Shown piece by piece: positions 42,186 to 51,041 of a DNA stretch of 64,000 bases; within the stretch, counting starts at the first letter, position 1; each line of letters begins with the position of its first letter. This DNA is from Methanoregulaceae archaeon UBA467 (GTDB lineage Archaea > Halobacteriota > Methanomicrobia > Methanomicrobiales > Methanospirillaceae): contig DASP01000012.1 of the NCBI GenBank assembly GCA_002503825.1, positions 1-64,000 on the forward strand, in the 5' to 3' direction. The translations under genes and the position numbers were made by a program. The notes under the pieces were generated by a model. That model ran no database searches, was not told the origin of the DNA, and saw only the letters and a program-made list of their open reading frames with translations.

Positions 42186-44684
42186 TTATTCTCTGTTCCG
42201 GTTTTTACCATCCACCTCGCCAGGTACAATCCCATAATGCTTTCTTAAAAATTCACGCACTTTTCCAGACTCGACCCATCCCCTGTCGAGACGGGCAATT
42301 ATTTTATCGATCTCGAGTGCCTGTTCGAGGATCTTTTTGTTGACCCCGGTCTGGTCCAGGTCGGCAAGCCCGACAATCACTGAGAGCGGGTTTCTTATCT
42401 GGTCATTCAGGATTGCCAGTTCAGCGAAATTCTTTTCGATCTGGGTGAAGGCTTCCCGCCTGATTTCTTCGAGACCCACAAGGTCAGTGATGTCATGAAG
42501 AACCTTGACGTACCCGGTTAGTCTTCCCTGTTCATCCTTCATGGCAATGGTGCTGAGTGAGACATGAACAGGCTTCCCTTCCTTTGTGTACTGGATGGCA
42601 CGACCGTGGTACATGCCATTTTCACGGCTGACCCGGTAATGTTCGAGCCGGTCCACCCCTATAAATTCTGTTTTGAGAATATCTGTAGTAACCCTGCCTA
42701 TGACTTCCTGGGAAGACCATCCAAAGAGGGATTCCGCCATCGGGTTCCATGATGTGATCCGGTAATCAGGATCAACCGAGATGATCGCCTCGGAAACGAC
42801 ATCAAGGACGCCTGCCTGGAATGCTATCTTTTCGAATGCCGCTTTCATCTGGGTGATATCGATAAATGAGGCCATCATGTAGGCCGGCTTCCCATCTTTA
42901 TCCCTGACCATGGAGACGGAAAGCTGTGCAGAGAACGAGGTGCCGTCCTTCCTGACAGGATTAACCTCCCCTATCCAGCCGCCTTTCGTTTTCACGGCAT
43001 CCATGATTAGCAGAATTTTTTCCTCCTCGCGCTGGCTGTCGTGTGCAAAAAAATCTATAGGTCTGCCAATCATTTCCTCCTCTCTCTGATATCCGAACAT
43101 CTGGAGGAATGCCTTGTTTGCATACCTGACTTTCCCGGAAAGGTCTGCGAGAGAGATTCCGTTGACCGATGAATTCAGTGCATATCCCTTGATAACAAGG
43201 TCCTGTTCGGCAGCCTCCCGTGCGTTCCATGTCCTGATTGACCTGATGCCGAATGTCATATCCTCTGTCATCTGGTCGAGGAGAGCAATTTCTTCAGCGT
43301 CAAATGAGTCTTCATCACTGGAATAGATGATAAGAACAAGTGGTGGGTCGTCGTCCGTATGCAGTGGAAAGGCGATAATAGCCCTGCACCCGGGGCAGAA
43401 GGGGCAGAACTTCGTAGTGTCCCGGCCATCGTCTGCCATATCGCACTTCTCCACCAGGGGACCCCCGGATAATTGCGTTTTCCCGGCAAGAACTGCCTCG
43501 TCCAGGAGTACATTCTTTCTGCCGTAAATTTCGGGCTCCAGGATGTCGACAGACGAGGCAGATACGACAGGAATAAGGCTTTGCTCACTCTCCTCGTGAC
43601 GGTATCTTCCAATAATTACAAGAGGGTAATTACCTGTCGTAACGAGTGTCGAGCATATTTTCTTCATCAGTTCCTGCTCGTTGATCGTTCTTACCAGGAT
43701 GCCGTTAATCTCGCTGATGACCTTTAAAGCGCGGTTGATTCGTGAGAGCGTCTTTTTTTCTCTCTCAAGTTCACGTGTCCGCTCTTTTACGGTCTTTGCC
43801 AGGATAGCATGAGATGAAATTGCAAAAAAGAGGAGAAGCGTCACCAGTGTGACTATAACAAGTCCGGCGGCCCGGAAGACGAATATGGAGTCTTTTACGG
43901 ATGCATGCCAGCCCCCGCCAGGTATCGCGGCTATCTCCCAGAATTCGTTGTGAATTTCCGCACGACGGATAACAGGGTTATTGTCAAAGACGATCTGGTC
44001 TCCATAAAAGACCCTGTTATCTGAATCCCGGATGGCAAAGATTATTCCCTGTATATCTGATGATCCGGACGCTTCATCCAGGAGCCGGGGTAAATCAAGT
44101 GCCATAGTCGCAAGGCCCCAGAACTTCCCGTTCTGGTAGACCGCCTTCCTGAGAATCAGACCCTGCCCGCCCTGCCGCAGTTCGTACGGGCCGCTGATGA
44201 TGATCTCGCCGGTATCAAGTGCCAGCCGGACATCTTTCTGCACTTCGGGCCGGGTATCGTTAATCAGGTCATGACCCGGGACAACCTGATTGTTTTCAGG
44301 CGGGTAAACATATGTCTGAATACCCCCGGGTGCGATACCGATATTACGGATTCCCATGGCTGACGGATAGATATCCTTCAAAAAAAGGGTGAAATCTGTA
44401 TCGTTTCCCTCGTGGATCGATGACCTGACATGGGTGACAACACTCGTGAAAATGATAAACCGTTTCTGAAAAGCTGATTCGAGGCTGTTCCGATAGATTA
44501 TGGTCCGTTCATCTGTGGCGGAGCGTTCCTTATTGATAAGGTTATCCTCGTATACAAGTGATATCTGCCAGAGGACAAAACAGAGCAGAAGGAATACTAA
44601 AAAGGAGTAAATAACGGGATGCGATCTCAGGTGGTTCCGGACCGACCGGACAGTACTTACCTTGTTTCCGGGCTTCTCAGCCAT
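42186..44684 (-). CDS. CHASE/GAF/PAS sensor ending in the NDQIRNPL domain
   Basis: 832 residues. First membrane helix (IYSFLVFLLLCFVLWQISLVY), an extracytoplasmic CHASE domain (RNIGIAPGGIQTYVYPPENN and related), second helix (AAGLVIVTLVTLLLFFAISSHAI), a coiled linker, GAF, then two PAS modules (QMKAAFEK, DLVGLEEI ends). The C terminus is LAILNDQIRNPLSVIVGLAD to WVESGKVREFLRKHYG: like a kinase H-box, but with Asp at the His position, and no ATPase. It probably senses an external small ligand and passes the signal by protein contact. The GAF part has CPFCPGCRAI, a cysteine set that could bind metal. It ends convergently with the MASE3 kinase; divergent from the REC-GAF gene. Confidence 0.88.
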   Translation of the reverse strand: MAEKPGNKVSTVRSVRNHLRSHPVIYSFLVFLLLCFVLWQISLVYEDNLINKERSATDERTIIYRNSLESAFQKRFIIFTSVVTHVRSSIHEGNDTDFTLFLKDIYPSAMGIRNIGIAPGGIQTYVYPPENNQVVPGHDLINDTRPEVQKDVRLALDTGEIIISGPYELRQGGQGLILRKAVYQNGKFWGLATMALDLPRLLDEASGSSDIQGIIFAIRDSDNRVFYGDQIVFDNNPVIRRAEIHNEFWEIAAIPGGGWHASVKDSIFVFRAAGLVIVTLVTLLLFFAISSHAILAKTVKERTRELEREKKTLSRINRALKVISEINGILVRTINEQELMKKICSTLVTTGNYPLVIIGRYRHEESEQSLIPVVSASSVDILEPEIYGRKNVLLDEAVLAGKTQLSGGPLVEKCDMADDGRDTTKFCPFCPGCRAIIAFPLHTDDDPPLVLIIYSSDEDSFDAEEIALLDQMTEDMTFGIRSIRTWNAREAAEQDLVIKGYALNSSVNGISLADLSGKVRYANKAFLQMFGYQREEEMIGRPIDFFAHDSQREEEKILLIMDAVKTKGGWIGEVNPVRKDGTSFSAQLSVSMVRDKDGKPAYMMASFIDITQMKAAFEKIAFQAGVLDVVSEAIISVDPDYRITSWNPMAESLFGWSSQEVIGRVTTDILKTEFIGVDRLEHYRVSRENGMYHGRAIQYTKEGKPVHVSLSTIAMKDEQGRLTGYVKVLHDITDLVGLEEIRREAFTQIEKNFAELAILNDQIRNPLSVIVGLADLDQTGVNKKILEQALEIDKIIARLDRGWVESGKVREFLRKHYGIVPGEVDGKNRNRE

Positions 44685-44718
44685 ACAGGTATGATTCCCC
44701 CTTTCCTCAACAGTCCCG

Positions 44719-44734
44719 AATAATCCGGATTATT
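44719..44734. promoter_or_regulatory. Perfect 16-bp palindrome upstream of the CHASE sensor gene
   Basis: AATAATCCGGATTATT is a perfect palindrome 35 bp upstream of ATG 44684, where a TATA element or operator would sit. The other side of the 44685-45183 gap has a TATA-like TTAAATATAG at about 45136-45145, in front of the REC-GAF gene. Apart from these the gap shows A-tracts near 44886 and no gene. Confidence 0.5.
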
Positions 44735-45183
44735 AATGCGCAGATGACTGTTACAGACTGAATACTGATCTTTAACACTATTTATAGTCAATGATAAATC
44801 CGTAATTTACGTGACTTCACTCCTTATTGTCATTAATCAGACTCCTGCACGTGGTGAGATACGGAATTTGTAGTCCCGGCATACAAAAAAAAAATGTCGT
44901 GAAAAAAATTGTATGTATTTTTCCTTGAAGTCCTTTAACCATACAGGTACAGGTTCATACAAGGTCGCGGTAAAAAATTCGGATGATTGTAACGTGGGTG
45001 ACCCCGGATAACAATCGCGGTGTCGTTCTTCTTATTCCTATCGAAGTTCAGGTTCCCGGGACAGGAGCGGGAAATGGCCCCTGCACCCGGATCATTATGG
45101 AGTATGTACAAAATCTTTTTATTGATAGAATTAATTAAATATAGTAGAACAATATTTCTCCCAATCTTCATGGTTGATCCCCC

Positions 45184-46098
45184 ATGCTCACAATACTGTA
45201 CGTCGATGACGACCACATGCTCCTTGATATAGGGAAACTGTACCTCGAGCGATCAGGCAATATTCACGTCGATATTCTTGATTCTGGCAAAGAAGCCCTG
45301 GAAAAAATCCGGACAACAAAATACGATGCCATCATCTCTGATTACCAGATGCCGGAAATGGATGGCATCCTGTTCTTAAAAGCGGTCCGGGCAGAACACC
45401 CAGCTCTCCCGTTTATCATTTTTACTGGAAAAGGGAGGGAAGATGTCGTGATCGAAGCCCTGAATAACGGTGCTGATCATTACCTCCAGAAGGGAGGCGA
45501 ACCAAAGGCGCAGTTTGCTGAACTGATACATAATATCGAGCGATCCGTGGAGAGAAAACGGACCCATGATACCATCATTCACCTGAGCCGGTTAAACGCG
45601 GTATTATCCAGTACTAACCGGGCTGTAATCCGTATCAGGGACCGAAGGGCACTTCTCAAGGAAGCCTGCAGGATAGCGGTTGAAGAAGGAAAATTTCTGA
45701 TGGCATGGATAGGAATAGTCGATCAACACACACATGCGGTCATCCCTGTCGCTGCCTGCGGGTACGAGGACGGATACCTGAGTAATCTTTCGATAAGCGT
45801 GGACAACATTCCGCAGGGGACGGGACTGACCGGGACTGCAATCAGGGAAGGTCACCTGGTTATCAGCAACGATATTGCATCCGATCCCCGTATGGCAAAA
45901 TACCGCGAACAGGCAGAAAAAAGAGGCTATCGTTCTTCTGCGAGTATTCCACTCTATTGTGATGACCGGATTATGGGGGCCATGAGGTTTTACTCGGGGG
46001 AGAAAAATTTTTTCAATGACAAGGAAATTGAATTACTGGAATTCCTTGCCGGGGATATCAGTTTTGCACTTGAATACATAGATTCAGAAAAACCATAA
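45184..46098 (+). CDS. Response regulator with receiver and GAF domains
   Basis: 304 residues. The receiver has the acidic pair in YVDDDHM, the phospho-acceptor Asp in IISDYQMPEMDG, Thr in IIFTGKGRE and Lys in YLQKGGE. From about 145 a GAF domain follows (ALLKEACRIAVEEGKFLMAWIGIVD to SIPLYCDDRIMGAMRFYSG). No DNA-binding or enzyme output is present, so signalling is likely by protein contact, with GAF as second sensor. GGTTGATC lies about seven bases before the ATG. Divergent from the CHASE sensor, a plausible partner in a pathway where a separate RHDI kinase supplies phosphate. Confidence 0.88.
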   Translation: MLTILYVDDDHMLLDIGKLYLERSGNIHVDILDSGKEALEKIRTTKYDAIISDYQMPEMDGILFLKAVRAEHPALPFIIFTGKGREDVVIEALNNGADHYLQKGGEPKAQFAELIHNIERSVERKRTHDTIIHLSRLNAVLSSTNRAVIRIRDRRALLKEACRIAVEEGKFLMAWIGIVDQHTHAVIPVAACGYEDGYLSNLSISVDNIPQGTGLTGTAIREGHLVISNDIASDPRMAKYREQAEKRGYRSSASIPLYCDDRIMGAMRFYSGEKNFFNDKEIELLEFLAGDISFALEYIDSEKP

Positions 46099-46229
46099 CC
46101 AATAGTGCGTACGGCAGAACTGAAACGGACGAACAATTCCCCGGTTTTTTAGTGCGGATAGCGGTGGGTGTGGTGCCGGAAGACTGCCATATCAGACCGT
46201 GTTCCCCGGGAAACATATTAATTGACGCC

Positions 46230-46425
46230 TTTGTATAAATCTTCATTTCGATAAACCTGTTCGATCCCTTTCTATGACAGGAGGATTTGCACCCTTTCCT
46301 GCTCCATCCCGTTGCAGGATTACCTTCAGGCAGGGTTGATTGGAGCCGTGTTATTTTTAAAAGAACTAAGTATGATCCGTATCGAATTGTGGGGACGCAC
46401 ACATACGAGTATGGGCATCAGCCCG
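46230..46425 (+). other. Conserved intergenic element, copy B
   Basis: Second copy of the element at 33673-33870, in the same orientation, with the same ordered blocks (GACAGGAGGA, TTGCACCC, CAGGGTTGATTGG, TGTTATTTTT, ATTGTGGGGACGCACACATACG, GGGCATCAGCC). Here an ATG (46274) opens a 21-codon peptide ending in the shared QG-stop. It fills most of the 46099-46516 gap; the remainder (46099-46229 and 46426-46516) holds no gene. Confidence 0.5.
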
Positions 46426-46516
46426 GTAGTATCTGGAGGAGGAGTGTGGCGAAGAGGGATAGTGGGAGATAGGGAAGGCCGTCAACTGAGCCATAAATGC
46501 CATAAATGACTTTTTT

Positions 46517-47380
46517 TCACAGTTCTACATCTGCACACCACTTCCAGCCATCCTCGGTGCGGGGGAAATACCGGTTTTCACCGGTTCTCAGCCACTCCAT
46601 GTCGGTCAGTGAATACTGGCGTATAATCTGTCCTCCGACAAGTTCAACGATGCGTTTTATATCAGATATATGGTAGGGATATACCTTTTCAAGCCCGCAG
46701 GCATCCATAATGCAGCGGAATACCCCCTTTGGCAATGCCGCCCGCCCCGGCGAAAAATCTCCGCAGGGCTGCATATACTCGATGATGGCTCTGTTTCTTC
46801 TGTCAGGAGTGGAGAAATGGCAGAGCAGGTGAGTAATTATTTCGGGTGGGAGGTAATAGGTAATCCCTTCCAGGACCAGGATAGTGGTGAGCAGGGTACG
46901 TGGTTCCGGGAGGATACGATGGAGGTCTGCCTGGCTTTTGATATCGGCACTGCTGCATTTCAGCCGGTGTGATTCCCCGGGAACAAGGTGCTGGTATATT
47001 TCCTTTTTCTCAGGCATACCGGCGATGTCGAATTCGATGACCTCAGCCAGTTTATCAGAATTCCATTCCTCGATCAGCTGGAGGGCGAGAGGCGACATCC
47101 CCGCCGCCGGGATGACAACCCTGCAGGGACAGGGAGAAGTGGCGATGTGAGCTGATGCGAGATGATGAACAAGGAATTTACGGTCGAGGACTACTTCCCC
47201 GTACCACGGACAGATATAATCGCACTGTCCCTTTAGTTCGATTCCTGAAGAAAGGTCCAGTTCTTCCATGAATTTCCCAACTACCCCCTCCGTGTAAAGG
47301 GGCGCCGCCATGGTCATGACCAGTGCGGCGGTCGGCTGCATAGCAGTGCCTTGTTTTTTCACCTGTTTATCCTGTGGCAT
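46517..47380 (-). CDS. LCM-like SAM-dependent methyltransferase
   Basis: Up to 287 residues; ATG 47341 (MQPTAALVMT) is an alternative start. The core fits the leucine carboxyl methyltransferase (PPM1/LCM) fold: a SAM-loop region CRVVIPAAGMSPLALQL, a strand VIEFDIAGMPEKKEIYQHL ending in the acidic residue that normally holds SAM, and TTILVLEGITYYL matching the conserved EGxxxYL. Such archaeal proteins methylate carboxylates or other small acceptors; the substrate is unknown. The loop CPCRVVIPAAGMSP is less Gly-rich than usual, so activity is not certain. It follows the phosphatase gene on the same strand. Confidence 0.7.
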   Translation of the reverse strand: MPQDKQVKKQGTAMQPTAALVMTMAAPLYTEGVVGKFMEELDLSSGIELKGQCDYICPWYGEVVLDRKFLVHHLASAHIATSPCPCRVVIPAAGMSPLALQLIEEWNSDKLAEVIEFDIAGMPEKKEIYQHLVPGESHRLKCSSADIKSQADLHRILPEPRTLLTTILVLEGITYYLPPEIITHLLCHFSTPDRRNRAIIEYMQPCGDFSPGRAALPKGVFRCIMDACGLEKVYPYHISDIKRIVELVGGQIIRQYSLTDMEWLRTGENRYFPRTEDGWKWCADVEL

Positions 47381-47561
47381 TCCAGAAGTCTCCAGCAGAG
47401 GATGAGACCTTCTGGTACATCGCTTTTGTGATGGGTCAGAGAAAGAGGTCGTACAGATTTATTCGCGATTATATTCAGGAATTTCGTGAAACATCCCATT
47501 GATGAGGGGCTGCCGGCAGAGTTGGTGAGCATTGCCCCACTCATCGTTCAGGACCAGGATG

Positions 47562-48365
47562 TCACAGCGCCTTGATAATAATCAGCGTGATATCATCGGC
47601 CTGTGGCTGGTTCCCGGCAAACCTGTTGATCTCGTCAAATATATGCTTCCGTATCTCCCGGGCAGGGAGCATGCGTGTCTCCCGTATTACCTTCACGAGA
47701 CGTTTCTGACCGAATTCCTCGTTTTGTTCATTGACAGCCTCGGTTACCCCGTCGGTAAACAACACTAAAATATCACCGGGCTTGAGCGGGATATCGACCG
47801 ACTGCAGGGCGATATCATCCACCACACCGAGTGCAATCCCCTCCGCTTTCAGGAGTGCAATATCACCGTCATCTCCTGCATTCAGGAGGAGCGGCGGGTT
47901 ATGCCCGGCGTTGACGTAGATGATGGTCTTTGCCTTCGTATCCAGGATGGCATAAAAGAGCGTAACAAACATGCTAGATTTTGAATCGTCGACAATGAGG
48001 GAGTTTGCTTCCCGTATTGCCTCGGCGGGTGCATGGATCCGCTTTGTGCTGGCCCTGATCAGGGTACGGGAGAGTGCCATGAAGAGTGCTGCAGGAATTT
48101 CCTTGCCTGAGACGTCGGCTATTACAAGGCCCCAGTGGTTTGAATCGATCGGAATAAAATCGTAAAAATCACCTCCGACTTCAAGTGCAGGGATACTGCA
48201 GGCCGCAATCTCGATGCCGTCAATCACCGGGGCACATTCCGGGAGGAAACTCTTCTGGATCCCTTCGGCAATCTCGAGTTCCTTCGCCATCCGTTCCTTT
48301 TCGGCAGTGGTCTGCCTGAGCTGGATCATATACTGCGAGAGATCGGAGGCCATCCTGAAATGCAC
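47562..48365 (-). CDS. SpoIIE/RsbU-type PP2C phosphatase, N-terminally short
   Basis: About 267 residues from GTG 48365 (ATG 48353 also possible). The catalytic domain is complete: IQKSFLP, ALEVGGDFYDFI with the first metal Asp, VIADVSGKEIPAALFM, VNAGHNPPLLL, LFTDGVTEA and ADDITLIII. The protein starts at MASDLSQYMIQLRQTTAEKERMAKELEIA, which in longer relatives is the end of a HAMP domain and the following coiled coil, so the sensor half seems to be missing. Such phosphatases dephosphorylate anti-sigma-antagonist-like proteins in bacteria; archaeal targets are unknown. Between MarC and the methyltransferase, same strand. Confidence 0.85.
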   Translation of the reverse strand: MHFRMASDLSQYMIQLRQTTAEKERMAKELEIAEGIQKSFLPECAPVIDGIEIAACSIPALEVGGDFYDFIPIDSNHWGLVIADVSGKEIPAALFMALSRTLIRASTKRIHAPAEAIREANSLIVDDSKSSMFVTLFYAILDTKAKTIIYVNAGHNPPLLLNAGDDGDIALLKAEGIALGVVDDIALQSVDIPLKPGDILVLFTDGVTEAVNEQNEEFGQKRLVKVIRETRMLPAREIRKHIFDEINRFAGNQPQADDITLIIIKAL

Positions 48366-48432
48366 TGACCGGCCCGCTATCCAGCTGGTGTGAAGTTCCT
48401 GATCAATACGTAAAAAAGGCAGATGCGGGATT

Positions 48433-49107
48433 TCAGACCTTCAGGATCACCGGGTTGATAAGACCAAGTGTGGACCCGCCAATCCCGGACAGGATAAGTT
48501 GTATGCCGATGGCTGCCAGGATGAGGCCCATCAGCCTTACAAGTATCTCTACGCCCTGCGATCCAAGAACATGCGATATAAGGTCTGAGGTCATGTTGAA
48601 CAACGTGATAATTCCAACAATGATGGCGAGGGCGACGATACCCATGATGAAATCTCCACCTGTCGGCGCCCGGTTCGCGATGAGCACCGCGGTGGATATT
48701 GCTCCCGGCCCGCAATAGATAGGAATCCCGAGGGGGACAAGTATCTTCGGGACAACCGACTCCGCCTGTTTGAAGGCATCGAGATCGCTCTTACCGGTAA
48801 CAATCCGGTTGACAGTCTCGGTGTGCATCCCGCTCATCATGGACATGGCTATGGTAAAGATAATGATACCGCCGGCAATCTGGAATGCAGGGATTGATAT
48901 CCCAAAGAAATGGAGCACATCCTCACCAAAGAACATGGAGAGGACCATGACGGCAAAGATGAATCCGGAGAGGAGGAGTGCGGTATATCTCTGTACGGCG
49001 GGCTGCAAATCCTGCGTATATGCAAGGAAAAGGGGCATATTTCCAGGCGGGTTTAAAATGGCAAACAACGCCCCGAAGGCACCCACGATATATGTTATGT
49101 CAGTCAT
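48433..49107 (-). CDS. MarC-family membrane protein
   Basis: 224 residues with six predicted membrane helices in two groups of three, and the MarC family marks: FGALFAILNPPGNMPLFLAYT at the N terminus and LVPLGIPIYCGPGAIST in the middle, repeated as an inverted topology half. MarC/NAAT proteins were once linked to antibiotic resistance and some move neutral amino acids; the substrate is not known here. It lies on the same strand as ThiC upstream and the phosphatase downstream, about 67 bp before the latter, so co-transcription is possible. The 225-bp gap to ThiC holds no gene. Confidence 0.9.
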   Translation of the reverse strand: MTDITYIVGAFGALFAILNPPGNMPLFLAYTQDLQPAVQRYTALLLSGFIFAVMVLSMFFGEDVLHFFGISIPAFQIAGGIIIFTIAMSMMSGMHTETVNRIVTGKSDLDAFKQAESVVPKILVPLGIPIYCGPGAISTAVLIANRAPTGGDFIMGIVALAIIVGIITLFNMTSDLISHVLGSQGVEILVRLMGLILAAIGIQLILSGIGGSTLGLINPVILKV

Positions 49108-49332
49108 TTCCGTACCCGTGCCCCTGCCGTTCTTTTTTCCTTCTCTCCTCAGTATTCATAAGTCATTCGGTTTTCCGGGCAGGTGTGACGGCCGGAAGGT
49201 GTTTTCCCGTGTTACTCTGCAAACGCAAGGAAAAAAGAGAACCATCACCTTTTTATTCACGGCTGAAATGTGGAAACAGTACCGGGGAGCGTGTGACTTC
49301 CAGGTACCAGGATTCAAACCATTCCCGGGCTC

Positions 49333-50571
49333 TCACTCCCTGTAGAGATACCGTTGCATGAGGCGTATTGCACAGTAATCCCCGCACATGGTGCATTCCT
49401 TCTCATCACCTGCGATCTCCCTGGCCTTCGCCGTGTCCATCGAAGAGAGGACCTGTGCTTCGCGGTCAAGATGTGCCCTTTGTTCTGCAACGATCCGGTC
49501 GGGAGCATCGTTTCCATATTTTACGATATCCCCTATATGGGCGGCGATCCTGCATGCGATAAGACCTTCCCGTATATGATCTGCCGTGGGCAGACCGAGG
49601 TGTTCTGCAGGGGTAATGGCACAGAGGTAATCGGCTCCTGCAGAGCTTGCGGCAGATGCCCCGACAGACGAGGCGATATGGTCGTACCCGACGCCGATAT
49701 CGGTCGGAATCGGCCCGGCTACGAAGAGTGGGAAGGGTGAGGACTCTTTATACATACGGATATACGCGGGTATCCGGTCGTAGCGGATATGCCCCCCGGC
49801 TCCTTCGATGATCACCTGGACCCCATGCCGGTGAGCGTAATGTGCGAGTTCAACGTTCTGCCTGAGTTCTTCCTGCTGGGCTGCATTCATCGGATCATGG
49901 ACACATCCGCTCCGGGCAGAGTTGCCGAGCGAGAGCACGATATCATGGTCCCGGAGAATCGTAAGTATTTCATCGAAATGGGTGATGAGGGGGTTTTCGC
50001 ACTGGTTGAGGAGCATGAACGCGGCGGTCATGGACCCTCCCTTCGAGACCACCCCCATAATACGTTCCCTCCCGGCAAGCATATCGAGGATGGTTCCGGT
50101 GATGAAGTGCATTACCATCGAACTGACTCCCTGCCGGGCCTGTTCCAGGATAGTCTCCAGCAGGTGGGAAGTGGTCATCCCCTCCAGACCATGCTCTGCC
50201 ACGGCCTGGTAGACTGGAACGGTGGTCATGGGAATGGTGGTATGCCGCAGAATCGCGTCCCGGATGACAGAAATGTCACCCCCCATAGAGAGATCCGAGA
50301 TGGTATCGGCCCCGAACCGCTCGGCAATCACCGCCTTTGCCACCTCATCCTTCAGCGACACCCGTGAGCTGGAGGCCCCGAGGTTTACGTTCACCTTTGT
50401 GGAAAGGTCTTTACCTATTCCACGCACGATATCTCCCCGGCGCATGATCACGGCCTTTCCATCGATAATATGACGTGAAAGCCTGTCTGGGTCTGTATTT
50501 TCCTGTTCTGCTACTCTGCCAATTTCAGGAGGGATATTCCCGGATCTCAGGGCGTCTAAAAGAGAGGTCAT
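49333..50571 (-). CDS. thiC: Phosphomethylpyrimidine synthase ThiC (archaeal form)
   Basis: 412 residues, shorter than bacterial ThiC (about 550-630), as is usual for archaeal forms. ThiC is a radical-SAM enzyme turning aminoimidazole ribotide into HMP-phosphate for thiamine. Seen: TKVNVNLGASS, ADTISDLSMGGDI, VYQAVAEHG, MVMHFITGT, VVSKGGSM, LSLGNSARSGCVHD, VIIEGAGGH and LFVAGPIPTDIGVGYDHI. The [4Fe-4S]/SAM cluster motif is the C-terminal CTMCGDYC (residues 393-400): CX2CX3C, one residue tighter than the CX2CX4C described for bacterial enzymes. No other thiamine gene or riboswitch was seen nearby. Confidence 0.95.
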   Translation of the reverse strand: MTSLLDALRSGNIPPEIGRVAEQENTDPDRLSRHIIDGKAVIMRRGDIVRGIGKDLSTKVNVNLGASSSRVSLKDEVAKAVIAERFGADTISDLSMGGDISVIRDAILRHTTIPMTTVPVYQAVAEHGLEGMTTSHLLETILEQARQGVSSMVMHFITGTILDMLAGRERIMGVVSKGGSMTAAFMLLNQCENPLITHFDEILTILRDHDIVLSLGNSARSGCVHDPMNAAQQEELRQNVELAHYAHRHGVQVIIEGAGGHIRYDRIPAYIRMYKESSPFPLFVAGPIPTDIGVGYDHIASSVGASAASSAGADYLCAITPAEHLGLPTADHIREGLIACRIAAHIGDIVKYGNDAPDRIVAEQRAHLDREAQVLSSMDTAKAREIAGDEKECTMCGDYCAIRLMQRYLYRE

Positions 50572-50684
50572 GTTAGAGAAACCTGTCTCATAATCATGTT
50601 CTGTCGTATTTTATATTCCGCTCCCGTCATGCCGGCACCTGAACCGAAGAGAAAAAAATGTCAATTCATCATCAGTATCTGCAG

Positions 50685-50926
50685 GATATCCTCTGCAGGC
50701 CTTATATATATTATCTGCCTGTAATCACTTGTTTACAGGTTTCCGCCGAAAATTATACCGTAACTCCTGAAAGAAACGAGGAACATGATATCCAACAATG
50801 AAATGATATCCTTTGTGATATCCATTATTGACACAGACAAGGGTCTGATATCGGGAGGACAACCATCATGGACGCGTACATGAATGCCAGGACGTGTCTT
50901 ATTGCTATTCATCGCCGCTGATATCC
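50685..50926. repeat. Cluster of GATATC motifs
   Basis: GATATCC occurs at 50685, 50787, 50805, 50817 and 50920, and GATATC at 50847, within 240 bp of non-coding sequence between ThiC and the 4-PAS kinase. The central four are 18, 12 and 30 bp apart. A 10-bp palindrome AGGATATCCT surrounds the first. This may be a set of regulator sites or chance. The 50572-51041 gap has no convincing gene; a TATA-like GAATTTATC at 51002-51010 serves the kinase gene. Confidence 0.3.
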
Positions 50927-51041
50927 TGCATGCCCGCGAACGTGAGGGTGCCCTGAAGGTCAGAGGTCTTCTCATCCCTGAAGAAAAAATACGATAAGAA
51001 AGAATTTATCATTGATTATAAGAAAGCTCAGGCTATCTTCC

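Noticed and set aside
44935..45216. 93-codon reverse frame in the divergent gap before the REC-GAF gene
   Set aside because: It overlaps the REC-GAF start and promoter and has no protein-like pattern.
49290..49332. tRNA-like T-arm on the minus strand (GGTTTGAATCC) between thiC and marC
   Set aside because: The putative T-stem does not pair, and no acceptor, D or anticodon arm can be drawn around it.
50572..50760. TPP riboswitch in front of thiC
   Set aside because: No THI-box sequence or suitable long structured leader is visible upstream of the thiC start.
50733..50975. 80-codon reverse frame in the GATATC-rich gap
   Set aside because: Reads through repeated motifs, Arg/Ser-rich, no ribosome site.
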